In this document: positions 40,648-41,860 of the stretch, one piece after another
How the letters are laid out: every line of letters begins with the position of its first letter
How positions within the stretch are numbered: position 1 is the first letter of the stretch
Assembly: GCA_023151115.1 (NCBI GenBank)
Contig: JAKLJP010000055.1
Location: forward strand, 1-41,860
Length of the DNA stretch: 41,860 nt
From: Anaerolineae bacterium
GTDB lineage: Bacteria > Chloroflexota > Anaerolineae > 4572-78 > J111
Direction: 5' to 3'
The notes under the pieces: generated by a model
The model's input: the letters and a program-made list of their open reading frames with translations, nothing else
What the model was told of the DNA's origin: nothing
The model's database searches: none
Made by a program: the position numbers and the translations under genes

Positions 40648-40733
40648 TGAATTGTGAATTGTGAATGAGTCTTGGCTATAAAACTTCTTATTCATTAACC
40701 ATTCACAATTGACTATTCACAATTCACAATTAC
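40638..40733. repeat. Periodic palindrome (word AATTGTGAAT)
   Basis: GAATTGTGAATTGTGAATGAG on the left; CATTCACAATT, ATTCACAATTCACAATT on the right; the arms can pair in more than one register. It lies between the amidohydrolase and EamA-type genes. Confidence 0.8.
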
Positions 40734-40745
40734 TTCGAGAACGCT

Positions 40746-41198
40746 ATGGAAAACCTGATGAAAGATTACGGCTGGGTAGGGTTGGGCCTGATTGCTGCGC
40801 TCAGTGCGGCGGGGGTGACTCTCTTCGGCAGCATTGGGCTGGAAAAGGTTAACCCTACCCTGGCCACAACCTTGCGCTCGATTATTATGATGCTGACCCT
40901 GGTTATCGTTTCGTTGTTCAGCGGGCAGTTGCAAACGTTGTGGCAAGGCGGCAGCAATATGGACGCCCGGGCCTGGGTGTTTGTCGGCCTGGCCGGTTTA
41001 TCGGGTGCTATCTCCTGGCTGGCCTATTTTGCCGCGCTGCAATTGGGCGTCGCCAGCAAGATTTCGGCGCTCGACCGCTTGAGTGTGGCTTTCATCTTTG
41101 TCCTGAGTATCTTTTTTCTGGGCGAGCGCCACAGTTGGCAGGACTGGCTGGGACTGGGGCTTTTGGTTTCCGGGGTTTACCTGATTGCGGCTGATTAG
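40746..41198 (+). CDS. Half-size EamA/DMT-family transporter
   Basis: A 150-residue membrane protein with about five hydrophobic segments, forming one EamA repeat rather than the usual two. The conserved order is 'ALSAAGVTLFGSIGLEKVNP', 'TTLRSIIMMLTLVIVSL', 'GLSGAISWLAYFAALQLG', 'ALDRLSVAFIFVLSIFFLGE' and a final helix. Such half-size members probably dimerise. Substrate unknown. ATG 40746 is used; an in-frame ATG at 40758 is also possible. The stop TAG directly abuts the next ATG. Confidence 0.85.
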   Translation: MENLMKDYGWVGLGLIAALSAAGVTLFGSIGLEKVNPTLATTLRSIIMMLTLVIVSLFSGQLQTLWQGGSNMDARAWVFVGLAGLSGAISWLAYFAALQLGVASKISALDRLSVAFIFVLSIFFLGERHSWQDWLGLGLLVSGVYLIAAD

Positions 41199-41711
41199 AT
41201 GAAGCTACCCCTTATCCGCGAAGCCCGGTCGGAGGACGCTGAACAACTCCTGGCCAACCTCCGGCGGCTCATCGCCGAGCCAGACATCAACATTCCCCTG
41301 GCTCCCGGCGAATTCAACCTGACCATGGAGGAAGAACGCCAGGTTCTGGCCGATTACGCCGCCGCTGTTAATTCGATTTTTCTGGTGGCCGAGGTTAAGG
41401 GGGAAATCGTCGGAGCACTAAACCTCAAAGGTGGGACGCGCCAGGCGACCCGCCATACCGCCGTGCTGGGCATATCGGTAGTGCAGGCATGGCGTGGGCA
41501 GAGGGTCGGCAGTGCCCTCATGAGCCAGGCGGTTGCCTGGGCCAGGCAAACCGGGGTTATCACTCGCCTCGAACTTTACGTCTATGCCCGCAATCAGGCC
41601 GCCATTGCCCTTTATCGCAAGTTTGGCTTTGAGATCGAAGGGCAGCGGCGGCGGGCCATTTACCAAAACGGCGAATACCTCGATGATTTACTAATGGCTT
41701 TATTGCTCTGA
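41199..41711 (+). CDS. GNAT-family N-acetyltransferase
   Basis: A 170-residue acetyl-CoA-dependent acetyltransferase of the GNAT fold. 'TAVLGISVVQAWRGQRVGSA' holds motif A (strand beta-4 and the acetyl-CoA pyrophosphate loop RGQRVGS). 'LYVYARNQAAIALYRKFGF' is the motif B region, with the usual Asn and catalytic-position Tyr. The C-terminal 'NGEYLDDLLMALLL' strand is typical of the RimI/YhbS-like group. It starts directly after the stop of the transporter gene, so translation is coupled. The substrate is not evident. The 149 nt after it contain a TAACCTGAGTTCGA word that also occurs at 26133. Confidence 0.88.
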   Translation: MKLPLIREARSEDAEQLLANLRRLIAEPDINIPLAPGEFNLTMEEERQVLADYAAAVNSIFLVAEVKGEIVGALNLKGGTRQATRHTAVLGISVVQAWRGQRVGSALMSQAVAWARQTGVITRLELYVYARNQAAIALYRKFGFEIEGQRRRAIYQNGEYLDDLLMALLL

Positions 41712-41860
41712 GGCGGGCCAAAGAGGTGCTTCGCCTTATGTAACCTGAGTTCGACGTTATAAATAAAATGGACAAGATTAACAAGCACTATCTTTGCACT
41801 TTTCTAACTGAATATTAAAGGCATGGCCTCAATCTGAGGATAATAAGGTTTGCGAGAACC

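Noticed and set aside
1..41860. tRNA, rRNA, CRISPR array, prophage or intact insertion sequence
   Set aside because: No T-loop words in cloverleaf context, no rRNA core sequences, no regularly spaced identical repeats with unique spacers, and no transposase or integrase motifs were found by reading.

Overview
The window looks like chromosomal DNA of a member of the Chloroflexota, probably of the Anaerolineae type. That is an inference from gene content: secreted PA14, PKD and SH3b proteins, large pentapeptide-repeat and beta-propeller proteins, a poxvirus-type topoisomerase IB, a Bax1-like nuclease, a tungsten aldehyde oxidoreductase, a GAP1/double-GTPase locus, and spacers packed with palindromes. 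No rRNA, tRNA, CRISPR array or intact transposase was seen.

Layout. 1-3042: a frameshifted small gene, a YihY/BrkB membrane protein and a topoisomerase IB. 3157-8355 (minus strand): a five-gene locus with a zinc-ribbon GTPase, two paralogous HEAT/zinc-ribbon proteins, a degenerate FGE-sulfatase-like protein and a GAP1-like protein. It resembles the GTPase-centred conflict systems described from comparative genomics and is the best candidate here for a poorly described system. 8750-15010 (plus strand): a tightly coupled operon of an ECF sigma factor, a membrane-anchored eight-repeat PQQ-type propeller (candidate anti-sigma/sensor), a giant pentapeptide lipoprotein and a LysM-WD40 protein. 15475-26092: a PA14-SH3b secreted protein, an AOR-family oxidoreductase, a small lipoprotein, an aldo/keto reductase, a B12-type radical SAM protein, a cupin and a large PA14/PKD adhesin-like protein. 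26276-30380: a pseudo-receiver, a true receiver and a PAS-GAF-PAS hybrid histidine kinase. 30381-32513: gene remnants and a Bax1-like nuclease. 32817-35930 (minus strand): argH, argG and a small membrane protein. 36619-41711: an APC-type permease, a single-domain response regulator, an M20-type amidohydrolase, a half-size EamA transporter and a GNAT acetyltransferase.

Non-coding structure is unusual. Most non-overlapping junctions carry an inverted repeat. Several are built from an 8-10 nt word repeated imperfectly in each arm, with a different word at each junction. Dispersed REP/MITE-like families (for example GTCATTGCGAGC) lie mainly between convergent genes. Two palindromic elements sit in frame inside coding sequences: in the signal-peptide region of the pentapeptide protein and in the middle of the Bax1-like nuclease.

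Reading the gaps also shows decayed genes: the N-terminus of a type IIG-like DNA methyltransferase (27631-27766), a YkuD-like L,D-transpeptidase tail (30947-31111) and a short receiver-like fragment (38976-39122). The window therefore has both active operons and sites of past gene loss. All functional calls come from reading the sequence; no database search was run.
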